54,676 nt of DNA from Alphaproteobacteria bacterium UBA830 (GCA_905181725.1 CAJIYX010000019.1:1-54676); one strand, 5' to 3'; shown: positions 8,207-17,968, counted from the stretch's first letter. Notes: generated by a model from the letters alone, not told the origin. Made by a program: numbers and translations.

Positions 8207-8575
8207 TTACCCTCGAAATTCTATTGCTTCGCCATCAGGACCAGAAAATACGACACGTCGCCACCCCGCCTCTCGGTGTTCGCGTGCCTCAGTGGCGTGC
8301 GGCTCGGTTAAAATTGGTATACCGGCATTTTGCAGCCGTTTGACATCTACGTCAAACTCATCGGTTTCAAAACAGAAGTGAAAGCCTTTCATCCCGCCAG
8401 CATCGCGATTCACTAGTTCCAAGACTGTATCCCCAGAACGAAGATAGGCAATCCGCAGTCCACCACCAGTGGAGTGTTCAGAATATTTTTTACAGCCGAA
8501 ATTTGTTTCATAAAACTCAATAGACCGGTCTATATCAGCGACGTCTAGAGCTACATGATCGATGCGCTTGAACAC
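8207..8575 (-). CDS. VOC (glyoxalase/bleomycin resistance) family protein
   Basis: From GTG 8575 the product is 122 residues: RIDHVALDVADIDRSIEFYE starts the first beta-alpha-beta-beta-beta module with its metal-ligand His, and FHFCFETDEFDVDVKRL followed by FSGPDGEAIEF forms the second, with the usual C-terminal Glu. The GTG start is chosen because AAAGGAGAG lies six bases upstream; the longer frame to 8767 would run into the purA terminus and adds residues unlike the family. Close to methylmalonyl-CoA-epimerase-like or lyase-like VOC proteins, but substrate unknown. Last gene of the inserted block. Confidence 0.8.
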   Translation of the reverse strand: MFKRIDHVALDVADIDRSIEFYETNFGCKKYSEHSTGGGLRIAYLRSGDTVLELVNRDAGGMKGFHFCFETDEFDVDVKRLQNAGIPILTEPHATEAREHREAGWRRVVFSGPDGEAIEFRG

Positions 8576-8602
8576 AGTTCTCTCCTTTGACCAAACAAGA
8601 AT

Positions 8603-8634
8603 TTTAGCGTGCCTGAACGGGTTCTGGAAGAACC
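8603..8634. repeat. Inter-gene repeat unit plus palindrome downstream of purA
   Basis: TTTAGCGTGCC at 8603-8613 begins a 25-base unit that recurs with four differences at 25021-25045, also between genes. It overlaps a 15-base palindrome, GGTTCT-gga-AGAACC (8620-8634), lying about 55 bases beyond the purA stop. No T-run follows, so it is not a classical terminator. Confidence 0.35.
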
Positions 8635-8690
8635 TGAATGAAATCCAAAGGCTTTGACAACCTGCTATCGACGACCAATAAGCCTCTGCA

Positions 8691-9980
8691 TCAGGCCGCG
8701 AAGGGATCTCTGACAAGGATCGTATCGTCGCGTTCCGGACTGGTCGACAGTAATGCCACTGGAACACCGATCAATTCCTCGATCCGGCGAACGTATTTGA
8801 CCGCTGCCGCGGGCAGCTCCGCCCAGCTCCTGGCGCCCTGCGTGCTCTGGTCCCACCCATCAAGAACCTCGTAGATCGGCTCTATTCCGGCCTGTATATT
8901 CCGGCCAGCGGGAAGATAGTCGTAATTGGTACCTTCATAGCGGTACCCCACGCACACGCTCAAATCTCCTATACCGTCGAGCACGTCGAGCTTCGTGAGT
9001 GCGATGCCGTTGATACCCCCGATTTTCGCGGACTGGCGAACAAGCACGGCATCGAACCATCCGCACCGTCTTTTGCGCCCGGTTACGGTACCAAATTCAT
9101 GTCCCCGCTCACCGAGCAGGTTGCCGATATCGTTATCCTGCTCAGACGGAAAGGGCCCGGACCCCACACGGGTGGTATAGGCCTTGGTAATCCCAAGAAC
9201 GTACCCGATGCCACCGACGGCGATACCGCTGCCGGCGGCCGCCTGACCGGCAAGGGTGTTTGAGGATGTCACGAAGGGATACGTGCCATGATCCACGTCG
9301 AGCATGAAGCCCTGCGCACCTTCAAACAAGATCCGTTTGCTGCTCCGATAGGCCTCGTCGAGTGATCGCCAGACTGGCGCCGCATAGGACAGAAGCTCCG
9401 CCGATATCCCGCGCAATGCGTCCAGGGTTTCCGCGCCGTCGATTTCATCCGCACCATGACCGCGCAGCAGCGCATTGTGATGGGTCAGAAGATTCTCTAT
9501 ACGCTCCGGCAGGGTATCCGGGTCGGCCAGATCACAGATCCGGATTGCCCTTCTCGCCACTTTGTCTTCATAGGCCGGCCCGATCCCGCGACCTGTCGTG
9601 CCGATTTTTTCAGCACCCTGCGCCGCCTCTCGCGCGCGATCGAGCGCGCCATGCAACGGCAGGATCAGGGTCGCGTTTTCAGCAATCCGAAGCGTTTCAG
9701 GCGTGATCTTGACGCCCTGCTCCCGCACGGTTTCTATTTCAGACATCAACGCCCAGGGGTCGATGACCACCCCGTTGCCGATGATCGACAGCTTGCCGCG
9801 CACAACACCTGACGGCAGCAGACTAAGCTTGTAAACTTTGCCGTCGACGACGAGCGTATGGCCCGCATTGTGTCCGCCCTGGAAACGCACCACCACATCG
9901 GCACGTTCCGACAGCCAATCGACGATCTTTCCCTTGCCCTCATCGCCCCATTGCGATCCGACGACTGCAACATTGGTCAT
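8691..9980 (-). CDS. purA: Adenylosuccinate synthetase
   Basis: Joins IMP and aspartate using GTP, the first committed step to AMP. The 429-residue product starts at ATG 9980 ([18 protein letters not shown]), giving the GDEGKGK nucleotide loop at residues 12-18; the longer frame upstream is not family-like. Further landmarks are [10 protein letters not shown], the [14 protein letters not shown] segment, [14 protein letters not shown] and [11 protein letters not shown]. It follows hisZ by five bases on the same strand, so both are probably co-transcribed. Confidence 0.97.
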   Translation of the reverse strand: MTNVAVVGSQWGDEGKGKIVDWLSERADVVVRFQGGHNAGHTLVVDGKVYKLSLLPSGVVRGKLSIIGNGVVIDPWALMSEIETVREQGVKITPETLRIAENATLILPLHGALDRAREAAQGAEKIGTTGRGIGPAYEDKVARRAIRICDLADPDTLPERIENLLTHHNALLRGHGADEIDGAETLDALRGISAELLSYAAPVWRSLDEAYRSSKRILFEGAQGFMLDVDHGTYPFVTSSNTLAGQAAAGSGIAVGGIGYVLGITKAYTTRVGSGPFPSEQDNDIGNLLGERGHEFGTVTGRKRRCGWFDAVLVRQSAKIGGINGIALTKLDVLDGIGDLSVCVGYRYEGTNYDYLPAGRNIQAGIEPIYEVLDGWDQSTQGARSWAELPAAAVKYVRRIEELIGVPVALLSTSPERDDTILVRDPFAA

Positions 9981-9985
9981 AGTTT

Positions 9986-11158
9986 TTATCCCTGTTTCAG
10001 CGGTTCGGCACGGCCCGACGCCCAGACATGCGAACATTTCAGTCGGCGCGCTTCTGCCGACGCATCCTCGGTGTCGTCAAACCCGGCCACCGTCACCCAT
10101 CCGTCATTGCGCAAGTCGGCCAGATCGCCCGAGGGGACGCCGGGCGGTACGTAGACACGCAAACGTGTCGCCGGCGATGGTAGCACCCTCATAATATTAT
10201 CGACATAAAGCGTGAAACCCGTCGCAGCTTCGCCATTGTCGTTACCCGCGTCAGCACCGTTCAGCGTCGCGATGTATCGTCCGCCGCCGCCGATCTCGCC
10301 ACGCTCGCCGCGCGAAAAGAAAGTAAACCCGACACCGGTATGATATTCGAACCCGCGGTTTTCGACAGGATCTACCGTGATATCGAGATCGGGAAGACGG
10401 TGTCCCAGTCCCTCGACAACGACCAGCAGCCGGTTGAGCTCCTTGGCGGGCGCGCCCGGCAGAGACAAAGCGGACAAAACCTCGAGCGCGGTCATTGCCG
10501 GCCCCGTCCCATCCATCAGGCTGCACAATGCCTCCACATGGTCGCCACCGTGCTCGCTCACGGAACGAACATCCTTGCGGTCCAGCGCATCTCGCAATGC
10601 GCGGTATTCATCGTCACCAAGCGGCATTGCCTCCATCAGCGCCGGTACAAGCGGCGGGATGGTCAGATCAACAGATAGATGGGGAACGCCAATTTTGCGC
10701 AGCGAGGCAACCGCGATCGCGATAATTTCAATATCGGCTTCGGCGCTCTCAGCGCCGATCAACTCTGCGCCGACCTGTGCAAACTGCCGTTCAGGACGCA
10801 ATTGCGTGCCGCGGACCCGCAGGACTTCACCGGTATAGCTCAACCGCAGCGGTCGCGGCGTATCTGTGAGCCGGGTCAGCGCGATCCGTGCAACCTGGGT
10901 GGTCATATCCGCCCGTACACCCATCATCCGCTGGGACACCGGGTCCATCAGACGAAAAGTATCGGCAGAGACGGCCGCGCCCGCACCGCTCGTCAGGCTA
11001 TCCTCGAACTCGACAAGCGGCGGCTTGACGCGGTCGTACCCATGACTGCCGAAATCCGCCGCAAGGGTCTCGCAGATTTCAGCCTCAAAGGCGGCTTCGG
11101 GCGGCAGAATATCTCTGAGCCCGGCGGGGAGCAGTGCTTTTCGTTCTAAGTCGGTCAT
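9986..11158 (-). CDS. hisZ: ATP phosphoribosyltransferase regulatory subunit HisZ
   Basis: A histidyl-tRNA-synthetase-like protein that partners the short form of HisG at the first step of histidine synthesis. The 390 residues show the class II synthetase fold: [13 protein letters not shown] at the N-terminus, [12 protein letters not shown] as motif 2-like, [15 protein letters not shown], and the C-terminal [16 protein letters not shown] block. There is no C-terminal anticodon-binding domain, which separates HisZ from HisS. The hisZ-purA order is frequent in alphaproteobacteria. Its presence implies a short hisG elsewhere in the genome. Confidence 0.92.
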   Translation of the reverse strand: MTDLERKALLPAGLRDILPPEAAFEAEICETLAADFGSHGYDRVKPPLVEFEDSLTSGAGAAVSADTFRLMDPVSQRMMGVRADMTTQVARIALTRLTDTPRPLRLSYTGEVLRVRGTQLRPERQFAQVGAELIGAESAEADIEIIAIAVASLRKIGVPHLSVDLTIPPLVPALMEAMPLGDDEYRALRDALDRKDVRSVSEHGGDHVEALCSLMDGTGPAMTALEVLSALSLPGAPAKELNRLLVVVEGLGHRLPDLDITVDPVENRGFEYHTGVGFTFFSRGERGEIGGGGRYIATLNGADAGNDNGEAATGFTLYVDNIMRVLPSPATRLRVYVPPGVPSGDLADLRNDGWVTVAGFDDTEDASAEARRLKCSHVWASGRAEPLKQG

Positions 11159-11247
11159 AATCCAATCTTCCTGAGCGCGGCTTTGGTACCTAGTTTAGAC
11201 GCGTTCGGCAAATGGAAAACGGCCCGCGCCGCCGGTTTAGGCGCCTA

Positions 11248-12825
11248 TCAGAAGGAAAGTGCTTTCGCCTGCACCACGTCGGGGAGTGCCCGAAGTGCGG
11301 TCAACACGTCATCCGACATATCGCCATCGACCTGAATGAGCGCCAGCGCATCGCTACCCTGATTGATCCGCCCGAGCTGAAACGTCGCGATATTAACACC
11401 TGCATCTCCGAGCGTAGTCCCCAGACGCCCGATGAAACCGGGGCGGTCCTTATTGATCATGTAGAGCATGGTTTCGCCCAGTTCAGCCTCGAGCTTGATG
11501 CCATTAACCTCAATAATCCGGGGTTTATCACCCCCAAACAGAGTACCGGCAACGGTAATCGGACCGGTTTCGGTCTCCACCGTCAGGCGGATCAGGGTCT
11601 GATATTCGCCATCGCGCTTGTGACGGACCTCGGAGACGTCGATATCACGGTCACGCGCAAGGATCGGCGCATTGATCATGTTCACGCCGCTCATCAGCGG
11701 CGACAGCAGACCTTCAAGCAGACCCGACGTGACCGGCCGCGTGTTAATTTCGGCCGCGGTTCCTTCGTATTCGATCGTCACCGATGACAGACCGCTATCG
11801 GCCACCTGCCCGACGAGACTGCCGATCTGGCGGCCAAGCGTCATATACGGTTTCAGACGCGGCGCATCTTCGGCGGAGACGGACGGCATGTTGAGCGCGT
11901 TGGTCACAGCCCCTGTGTTCAGATAGTCGGACATCTGCTCGGCGATCTGCAGAGCGACCTTTTCCTGCGCTTCCGTTGTCGCCGCACCAAGATGCGGCGT
12001 CGCGATGACCTGATCCATCCCGAACATGCTGTAGCCTTCGGGCGGCTCCTGCGGGAACACGTCGACGGCAAAACCGGCAACTTTGCCAGCATCGATTGCC
12101 GCTTTCATATCGGCTTCCACGACCAGTTCGCCACGGGCACAATTCACGACAAGAACGCCATCCTGCATCTTTACGAAATTCGCCGCATTGAGCAGACCGG
12201 TCGTGCTGTCGGTCAACGGTGTGTGCATCGTGATAATCTCGGCGCGGGCAAACAGATCATCGAGTTCGACCTTTTCAACACCAAGGGTTTCTGCCCGCTC
12301 GGGCGTCAGAAACGGATCAGAAGCAATGACCTTCATCCGAAGCCCCATCGCCCGGTCGGCAACGATCGAGCCGATATTGCCGCAGCCGATGATGCCCAGA
12401 ACCTTGCCGGTCAGTTCGACACCCATGAATTTGGATTTTTCCCACTTGCCGGACTGGGTCGACTGATTGGCCAGCGGAATCTGGCGGGCCAGCGCGAACA
12501 TCATGGCGATCGCGTGTTCAGCGGTCGTGATCGAGTTGCCGAACGGCGCGTTCATCACCACGATACCGCAGCCCGACGCCGCATCGATATCGACATTATC
12601 GACGCCGATACCGGCACGACCGATGACTTTGAGGTTTGTGGCCGCTTCAAGAACCGCCGGCGTCACCTTGGTCGCAGACCGGATCGCGAGGCCGTCATAG
12701 TCGCCGATACAGGCGATCAGTTCTTCAGGCTTCATGCCCGTGATGACATCGGTCTCGATGCCGTTGGCATTAAAGATTTCGACGGCGGCAGCGCTGAGGC
12801 TGTCCGAGATAAGTACTTTTGACAT
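11248..12825 (-). CDS. serA: D-3-phosphoglycerate dehydrogenase
   Basis: First enzyme of serine synthesis, oxidising 3-phosphoglycerate with NAD. The 525-residue length matches the long bacterial form: a substrate-binding domain, a Rossmann domain with LGIIGCGNIGS, the catalytic segments VVNCARGELV (Arg), DVFPQEPPE (Glu) and TPHLGAATTEAQE (His), then an intervening domain and a C-terminal ACT domain (MLYMINKDRPGFIGRLG) that senses serine. It follows serC by 12 bases on the same strand, so the two first steps of the pathway are co-transcribed. Confidence 0.97.
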   Translation of the reverse strand: MSKVLISDSLSAAAVEIFNANGIETDVITGMKPEELIACIGDYDGLAIRSATKVTPAVLEAATNLKVIGRAGIGVDNVDIDAASGCGIVVMNAPFGNSITTAEHAIAMMFALARQIPLANQSTQSGKWEKSKFMGVELTGKVLGIIGCGNIGSIVADRAMGLRMKVIASDPFLTPERAETLGVEKVELDDLFARAEIITMHTPLTDSTTGLLNAANFVKMQDGVLVVNCARGELVVEADMKAAIDAGKVAGFAVDVFPQEPPEGYSMFGMDQVIATPHLGAATTEAQEKVALQIAEQMSDYLNTGAVTNALNMPSVSAEDAPRLKPYMTLGRQIGSLVGQVADSGLSSVTIEYEGTAAEINTRPVTSGLLEGLLSPLMSGVNMINAPILARDRDIDVSEVRHKRDGEYQTLIRLTVETETGPITVAGTLFGGDKPRIIEVNGIKLEAELGETMLYMINKDRPGFIGRLGTTLGDAGVNIATFQLGRINQGSDALALIQVDGDMSDDVLTALRALPDVVQAKALSF

Positions 12826-12837
12826 GATAAATCCTGT

Positions 12838-14016
12838 TCAGGCGGCGTTTGCCAGCTCTGCCTTGACGGTTGCATAGGCCCAGTCGAGCCATGGAAAGAG
12901 TGCTTCGAGATCCGATGTTTCCACCGTTGCCCCGGCCCATATCCGCAGGCCGGGCGGCGCATCGCGGTACCCGTTGATGTCGAAGGACGCGCCCTCGGAC
13001 TCCAGCAATGCGTCGATTTTCTTCGGTACCGACGATTGCGCGGCCGCATCAAGCGCGGCGAACCACGGATCGGTGATTTTGAGACACACGGACGTAGAGG
13101 ATCGCTGGGCGACATCCTCGGCCAGAAAACCGGCCCAGTCAGATTTTTCGACCCAGGTGGAGATAGCCGCGAGGTTGCTCTCGCTACGCCCCATCAGCGC
13201 CGTCAGACCACCGAGCCCTTCGGCCCAGGTCAGACCATCAAGCGCGTCTTCAACGACCACCATCGACGGGGTGTTAATGGTCTCGCCGCGGAAGATACCC
13301 TCGATCAGCTCGCTGCCTTTCGTAAGGCGGAAGATCTTCGGCATCGGCCAGGGCGGCGAATAGGTCTGGAGCCGCTCCACGGCACGTGGCGACAGGGCGA
13401 TCATGCCGTGGGCTGCTTCACCGCCCATGACCTTTTGCCAGGACCAGGTCACGACATCGAGCTTCTGCCACGGCAGATCCATCGCAAACGCTGCCGACGT
13501 GGCGTCGCAGATCGTCAAACCTTCACGGTCATCGGGAATCCAGTCCCCATCGGTGACCTTGACGCCGGACGTCGTGCCGTTCCACGTGAAAACCGTGTCG
13601 CGGGAAGAATCCCACTGCGTAAAGTCCGGCAGCTCGCCATAAGGTGCATCGAAAACGCGGGCGTCTTCGAGTTTCAGCTGTTTCAGCGTGTCGCTGACCC
13701 AGCCGGCGCCGAAGCTTTCCCAGGTAAAGAGATCAACCCCGCGAGCGCCGAGCAAAGACCACAAGGCAATCTCGACCGCGCCCGTATCGGACGCCGGCAC
13801 TATGCCCAGACGATAGTCGTCGGGCATACCGAGCAGCGCTTTCGACCGTTCGATGACGGCTTTGAGCTTTGCTTTACCTGGAGCGGATCTATGGGATCGG
13901 CCTGTTAATGCGTTTGAAAGTACGGCTGATGACCAGCCGGGTCTTTTGGCGCAGGGACCGGATGAGAAACAAGGATTGTCCGGACGGGTGCCCGGCTTCG
14001 AAATAGTATCAGACAT
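12838..14016 (-). CDS. serC: Phosphoserine transaminase
   Basis: Second enzyme of serine synthesis (3-phosphohydroxypyruvate to phosphoserine); PLP-dependent. The 392 residues follow the alphaproteobacterial type: [13 protein letters not shown] at the start, [29 protein letters not shown], the [10 protein letters not shown] loop and [15 protein letters not shown], where Lys is the PLP anchor. The start at 14016 has GGGAG about ten bases upstream. The leader that precedes it is described separately. Serine hydroxymethyltransferase and serB are not in the window. Confidence 0.96.
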   Translation of the reverse strand: MSDTISKPGTRPDNPCFSSGPCAKRPGWSSAVLSNALTGRSHRSAPGKAKLKAVIERSKALLGMPDDYRLGIVPASDTGAVEIALWSLLGARGVDLFTWESFGAGWVSDTLKQLKLEDARVFDAPYGELPDFTQWDSSRDTVFTWNGTTSGVKVTDGDWIPDDREGLTICDATSAAFAMDLPWQKLDVVTWSWQKVMGGEAAHGMIALSPRAVERLQTYSPPWPMPKIFRLTKGSELIEGIFRGETINTPSMVVVEDALDGLTWAEGLGGLTALMGRSESNLAAISTWVEKSDWAGFLAEDVAQRSSTSVCLKITDPWFAALDAAAQSSVPKKIDALLESEGASFDINGYRDAPPGLRIWAGATVETSDLEALFPWLDWAYATVKAELANAA

Positions 14017-14076
14017 TTAAGTCTCTCCCTCACAGAAGAGCTGCAACCCGTTGGGGAGTTGTGGCCCACTTACGAA
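14017..14076 (-). promoter_or_regulatory. Possible structured 5' leader of serC
   Basis: On the minus strand, just before the serC start, CAAC and GTTG enclose CTCCCCAACGG as a small stem-loop, and the same CTCCC can instead pair with the GGGAG of the ribosome-binding site about 25 bases later. Two exclusive pairings of this sort would let the leader control translation. A conserved serC RNA motif is known upstream of serC in alphaproteobacteria; whether this is that motif was not tested, and the resemblance is inferred from position and folding only. Confidence 0.35.
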
Positions 14077-14080
14077 TTTA

Positions 14081-14094
14081 GGTGCAGTGCACAA
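14081..14094. promoter_or_regulatory. TGCAGTGCACAA operator-like site between serC and SLC13 gene
   Basis: GGTGCAGTGCACAA matches one complete half and the core of the palindrome found twice before the phasin gene (21764-21807). It sits 65 bases upstream of serC and 86 bases upstream of the permease, in the shared divergent control region. A common TGC/GCA-reading repressor, such as PhaR or the TetR protein at 21918, is possible but not shown. Confidence 0.4.
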
Positions 14095-14179
14095 ATATTG
14101 CAATGACCCTTTTGTCGCACTGCGGTGAATAAATGGTTATATGCTCGGCGAAGGGCTCAAACCGCTTTAAGGGACTCCG

Positions 14180-15973
14180 ATGACGACCCCGCAGATCATG
14201 GCTTTTGGCATCATTCTTGCCTCCCTCATTCTTTTCGCCTGGGGAAGCTGGCGCTACGATGTTGTGGCGATGGGCGCGCTCGTCGTAGCCGTTATCTGCG
14301 GCATTGTGCCGTCTGAAACGGCATTCTCGGGGTTCAGTGACCCTGCGGTCATCACCGTCGCCGCCGTCCTGATTATCAGCCAGTCTTTGCAGCGGTCAGG
14401 CGCCATCAATGTCCTGGCAAGCTCTATCGGCAAACTCCCCAGCAACCCGACCATTCAGATCGGCGCGTTAACACTGACGGTCGCGATTCTGTCGGCCTTT
14501 ATGAACAATGTCGGTGCGCTTGCGCTGATGCTGCCTGTCGCGATTCGAGCGGCGCAGGCATCCAACATGCCCCCGTCGCGTGTCCTGATGCCGATTGCCT
14601 TTGGCTCGCTACTGGGTGGACTCACCACCCTAATCGGCACGCCGCCGAACATCATCATTTCAAGCTACCGGGCAGAAGTCATGGGCAAGTCCTTCGGCGA
14701 AGGCGGCGGGTTCGGGATGTTCGATTTCGCCCCCGTCGGCGCCCTTGCCGCGCTTGTCGGCGTTATCTTCATCATCACCATCGGATACAGGCTGATCCCC
14801 CATCGCGAGGGCGGCGATACGGCGCTTGAAGATCTGATGAAGATCGACGAATATGTCACCGAGCTTGCCGTACCGGAAGGGTCGCCCCTGATCGGAAAGC
14901 CGATCCGCGAGCTTGTCGTCCTCGCCGACGGAGACGTTTCGGTCGTCGCCCTGATACGCCAGGGCGAAAAAGAACTGGCACCGCCCTGGTATACCCGGAT
15001 GATGCCGGGAGACCATCTGATGATTGAGGGCGGCACGGAAGCCATCGCGATGGCCGTGGAAAAATCGGGTTTCGATCTCGTGACCGACCGTGACATATCG
15101 ACAGAAAGCCTCTCGTCTGACGAAGTCATCGTTATCGAAGCGGTCGTAAACCCGGGTTCGCGGCTCGAAGGACGCACCGCCGGCGGACTCCGCATCAATT
15201 CTCGCTATGGCGTCAATATTCTCGCCGTCGCCCGACAGGGCAAACCAATCCGCGACCGGATCGGCCATATACGGTTTCAGGCAGGCGATGTGGTGCTGAT
15301 CCAGGGCGCCGAACAACTCATCTACGAATCGCTCAATTCACTCGGGTGCCTGCCGCTGGCATCCCGTGAGATTGCGGTTCCGGGCCAGAGAAGCTATCTG
15401 CCACTGGTGATTTTCGCCACCGCGATTGCCGCGGCCGTGTTCGGTCTGGTTCGCATCGATGTCGCTTTTGTCGCCGCCGTCGTGGTGCTGGTCGCCACCC
15501 GCCTGTTTCCCCTGCGCGAAATGTATGACAGCGTCGAATGGCCCGTCATCATATTGCTCGGCGCGTTTCTGCCCGTCGGTGCCGCGCTGAATTCAACCGG
15601 TGCGACAGACCTGATCGCCGACGGGATCACTGCGATTGCCGGCGGCATGCCGCTCTGGGTGATGCTTATAACCATCATGACGATTTCGGCACTCCTCAGC
15701 GCGGTAATCAACAATGCCGCCACGGCGGTGCTGATGGCGCCGCTTGCGGTCAGCGTCGCGAATATCGCCGGCGTCAACTTCGATCCGTTTCTGATGGCCG
15801 TGGCCATCGGGTCGTCGAGCGCGTTTCTGACGCCGATCGGTCACCAATCGAACCTGCTTGTGATGGGGCCGGGCGGATACCGGTTCGGCGATTACTGGCG
15901 CATGGGCCTGCCCCTGACCGCCGTCACGTTCGCCGTCGCCGCGCCTTTGCTCGTGTTTTTCTGGGGGCCTTGA
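14180..15973 (+). CDS. SLC13/DASS-type permease with two RCK_C domains
   Basis: A 597-residue inner-membrane transporter. Two membrane halves, roughly residues 1-215 and 405-597, flank a soluble part with two TrkA/RCK C-terminal domains (about 225-305 and 315-395: ELAVPEGSPLIGKPIRELV; VVNPGSRLEGRTAGGL). Signature stretches are ILSAFMNNVGALALMLPVA and LTTLIGTPPNIIIS in the first half, with the related VINNAATAVLMAPLAVS and FLTPIGHQSNLLVMGPG in the second. Such proteins carry sulfate, dicarboxylates or other anions with sodium; the substrate cannot be assigned. It is divergent from serC. Confidence 0.88.
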   Translation: MTTPQIMAFGIILASLILFAWGSWRYDVVAMGALVVAVICGIVPSETAFSGFSDPAVITVAAVLIISQSLQRSGAINVLASSIGKLPSNPTIQIGALTLTVAILSAFMNNVGALALMLPVAIRAAQASNMPPSRVLMPIAFGSLLGGLTTLIGTPPNIIISSYRAEVMGKSFGEGGGFGMFDFAPVGALAALVGVIFIITIGYRLIPHREGGDTALEDLMKIDEYVTELAVPEGSPLIGKPIRELVVLADGDVSVVALIRQGEKELAPPWYTRMMPGDHLMIEGGTEAIAMAVEKSGFDLVTDRDISTESLSSDEVIVIEAVVNPGSRLEGRTAGGLRINSRYGVNILAVARQGKPIRDRIGHIRFQAGDVVLIQGAEQLIYESLNSLGCLPLASREIAVPGQRSYLPLVIFATAIAAAVFGLVRIDVAFVAAVVVLVATRLFPLREMYDSVEWPVIILLGAFLPVGAALNSTGATDLIADGITAIAGGMPLWVMLITIMTISALLSAVINNAATAVLMAPLAVSVANIAGVNFDPFLMAVAIGSSSAFLTPIGHQSNLLVMGPGGYRFGDYWRMGLPLTAVTFAVAAPLLVFFWGP

Positions 15974-16026
15974 ATCCCTGCTGGAAAAGCTATTCGGGGA
16001 ATCCCTGCGAAAAAAGCTATTCGGGC
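15973..16026. repeat. 27-base imperfect tandem duplication
   Basis: Two adjacent copies, 15973-15999 and 16000-16026, agree at 23 of 27 bases (AATCCCTGC...AGCTATTCGGG). They lie directly after the permease stop, and the second copy contains the stop codon of the CMD-family gene read on the other strand. A local duplication at a convergent gene junction. Confidence 0.75.
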
Positions 16027-16458
16027 GGCTCCAGCCGAAAACTGATCGCAACGCGATTAAGCGCATTCATGTTGGCGATCACCGCGGTCAGGTCGACAAT
16101 CTGACGATCATCGAAATGTGTGCCCCAACGCCGCAGACTGATCGTCGGGCGGTACACCATCCGAAATGCGCGTCACGGATTCGGTCCAGGCCAGGGCGGC
16201 GCATTCCGCCTCATCAAAACACCCTGCGGCGCGCCACTCGGCCACCGCCTGAATGCGATCTACCGTCTCGCCAAGGTCGCGCGCTTGCCGGGTGTGAAGC
16301 CAGATACAGTAGTGGCACCCGTTGATTTGTGAGACCCGCAATTCGATCAGTCGGCGCAGCACCTGATCGATCGGTGCAGCGTCCAGATAAGCATTGGTGC
16401 CGTACATCCCTCCGACCGCGCCAGGGGAAACCGCGCCGTAATCCAGACGGAGGGTCAT
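16017..16458 (-). pseudogene. Carboxymuconolactone decarboxylase/AhpD-like gene with a frameshift
   Basis: The frame from ATG 16458 encodes a CMD-domain protein with RVSQINGCHYCIWLH, the C-x-x-C...H redox motif of AhpD-like peroxidases, then a conserved segment ending ISDGVPPDD. It then leaves the family pattern and stops at 16108. In the next frame the expected ending continues: FDDRQIVDLTAVIANMN, then LNRVAISFRLEPPE and a stop at 16017. A single-base indel near 16130-16170 would join them. The start overlaps the PPOX stop (ATGA). Either a true frameshift or a base-call error. Confidence 0.72.
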
Positions 16459-16931
16459 TCCGCCGCCTCTGCCCCGACAAGCTGAACCCCGTATTTTTCA
16501 AGATAGGCCCCGCGCAACGCCTCTTCGGTCACGCCGTCGATAAATGTATAGGCGGGCGAGATGACGGGCTTGACCTCAAGCACCTCAATCATCACCGCGT
16601 CGAAAACCGGAATAACGTCACCATGTTCGGCGGCGACGTCTTTCTTAAGCGCGAGGTATATCGGGTCATCGCCGGAATGAACGGTCGCCCGCCCGACAAA
16701 CCGGTAGCCGCGTCGCCCGAAGATATCGACGCAGTTGAGCTCTATCCTGGAATCGCGTTTCAAATTCCGCACAGTCCCCGGCGACGCCATGTTCGCAAAC
16801 ATCAGGTGCGTGTCATCATGAACCCGAAGCGAGCTTTTCGGTGACAGGTTCGGGCTGCCATCTTCATTCGTCGTCGCCACGTAACACAGGATTGTCTCTG
16901 CGACGATGCGCTTCATATCCTCATCGAACAT
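16455..16931 (-). CDS. PPOX-family flavin-binding protein
   Basis: A 158-residue pyridoxamine-phosphate-oxidase-like split-barrel protein. MFDEDMKRIV is followed by LCYVATTNEDGSPNLSPK, the typical first strand pair, then MASPGTVRNLKRDSRIELNCVD and FVGRATVHSGD. It is not PdxH, since the length and C-terminus differ; it may use FMN or F420, substrate unknown. It forms an operon with the downstream CMD gene (4-base overlap) and is divergent from the decayed LysR gene, its likely former regulator. Confidence 0.8.
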   Translation of the reverse strand: MFDEDMKRIVAETILCYVATTNEDGSPNLSPKSSLRVHDDTHLMFANMASPGTVRNLKRDSRIELNCVDIFGRRGYRFVGRATVHSGDDPIYLALKKDVAAEHGDVIPVFDAVMIEVLEVKPVISPAYTFIDGVTEEALRGAYLEKYGVQLVGAEAAE

Positions 16932-17036
16932 ACTTACCTCCGGCTGATATTTTCAAAAATATAGGGACAGTTTAGTGGCATCTTCCACGAAACGGCACTT
17001 GGCTTAATCACAACCATATGTGCAATAATGCAATAT

Positions 17037-17924
17037 ATGCTGGATTGGGACGACCTCTGAGTTTTTCGCGCGACAGGCCATTTCGGCTCGCTGAATGCTG
17101 CGGCCGACGCGCTCGGCATTCATCGCTCGACGGTACAGCGCCGGATCGATCGCCTGGAGACCCAGCTGGGTCAACGGCTCTTCGACCGTGGGCCCGACGG
17201 CGTGTCGTTGACCGCAGCCGGCGAACGGCTACTCCCGCATGCCGAGAATATGGCCGATGAGACCGTGAACCTGCTGCGCGAAGCCGATGTCGATCACGGG
17301 CGTCCGGCCGGCCTCATCCGGGTGGGCGCCACGTTCAATCTCGCCTTCGGCCTTCTGCCCCGGGCTATCGTCAGTTTCCGCGACGCATTGCCCGAAATTT
17401 CCGTCGACTTGATCGCGACACCGGACGGCTACAGCCCGGTTCATCCCGACGATATCGACATCGCATTCCGCACGCTGGAGGCCGGCACGAAAGGCCATGA
17501 CGAGATGATCGAACGACGGCTCGGGGACCTGCCGGTCGCAATCTACGGATCGAAATCCTACCTTCGGAAAAACCTGGCACCGACAGAACTTTCTGACCTG
17601 AAGAACCACAGGCTCGTGACATGCGGCGATAACCTCACACAGATGGCGGCGATGAAATAGCTCGCTGCCGATACCGCGGGGATAGATCCGGTGTACCGGG
17701 CGAGCAGCATGTTGTTGCTCCTGGCGGCGGTCTGCGAGGATATCGGCCTGGCCTGCCTGCCGTGCTATCTCGGCGAACCGTAACCCGGTCTTGTAAGAGT
17801 CCTCGATCTCGCGCCGGAGCTCGGCGCGGATTTGTGGATCCTCCGCCACCCCCATCATCGCGACACCGCCCGGATGCGCGCATTCAGAGAATTCATGTCC
17901 AAGCACATTCCGGAGCTGCTATAG
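17037..17924 (+). pseudogene. LysR-family regulator with three in-frame stops
   Basis: One continuous frame of 295 codons from ATG 17037 to the TAG at 17922 encodes a whole LysR regulator: MLDWDDL, a helix-turn-helix with NAAADALGIHRSTVQRRIDR and FDRGPDGVSLTAAGERLL, then the co-inducer domain through LACLPCYLGEP and ARMRAFREFM. It is broken by TGA at 17058-17060 (Arg expected), TAG at 17658-17660 (Trp or Gln plausible) and TAA at 17781-17783. There are no frameshifts. Divergent from the PPOX-CMD pair, as LysR genes usually are from their targets. The upstream TGCAATAATGCA could be its old binding site. Confidence 0.88.
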
Positions 17925-17968
17925 ATCGTGCAAGTACCCGGACGAAAATCAGGACAGGAAGCATTGAT

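Noticed and set aside
11992..12822. A 276-codon frame antisense to serA
   Set aside because: Its arginine-, aspartate- and histidine-rich composition is typical of a shadow frame, and it lies wholly inside serA.
13036..13908. A 290-codon frame antisense to serC
   Set aside because: Shadow frame; serC has every expected motif.
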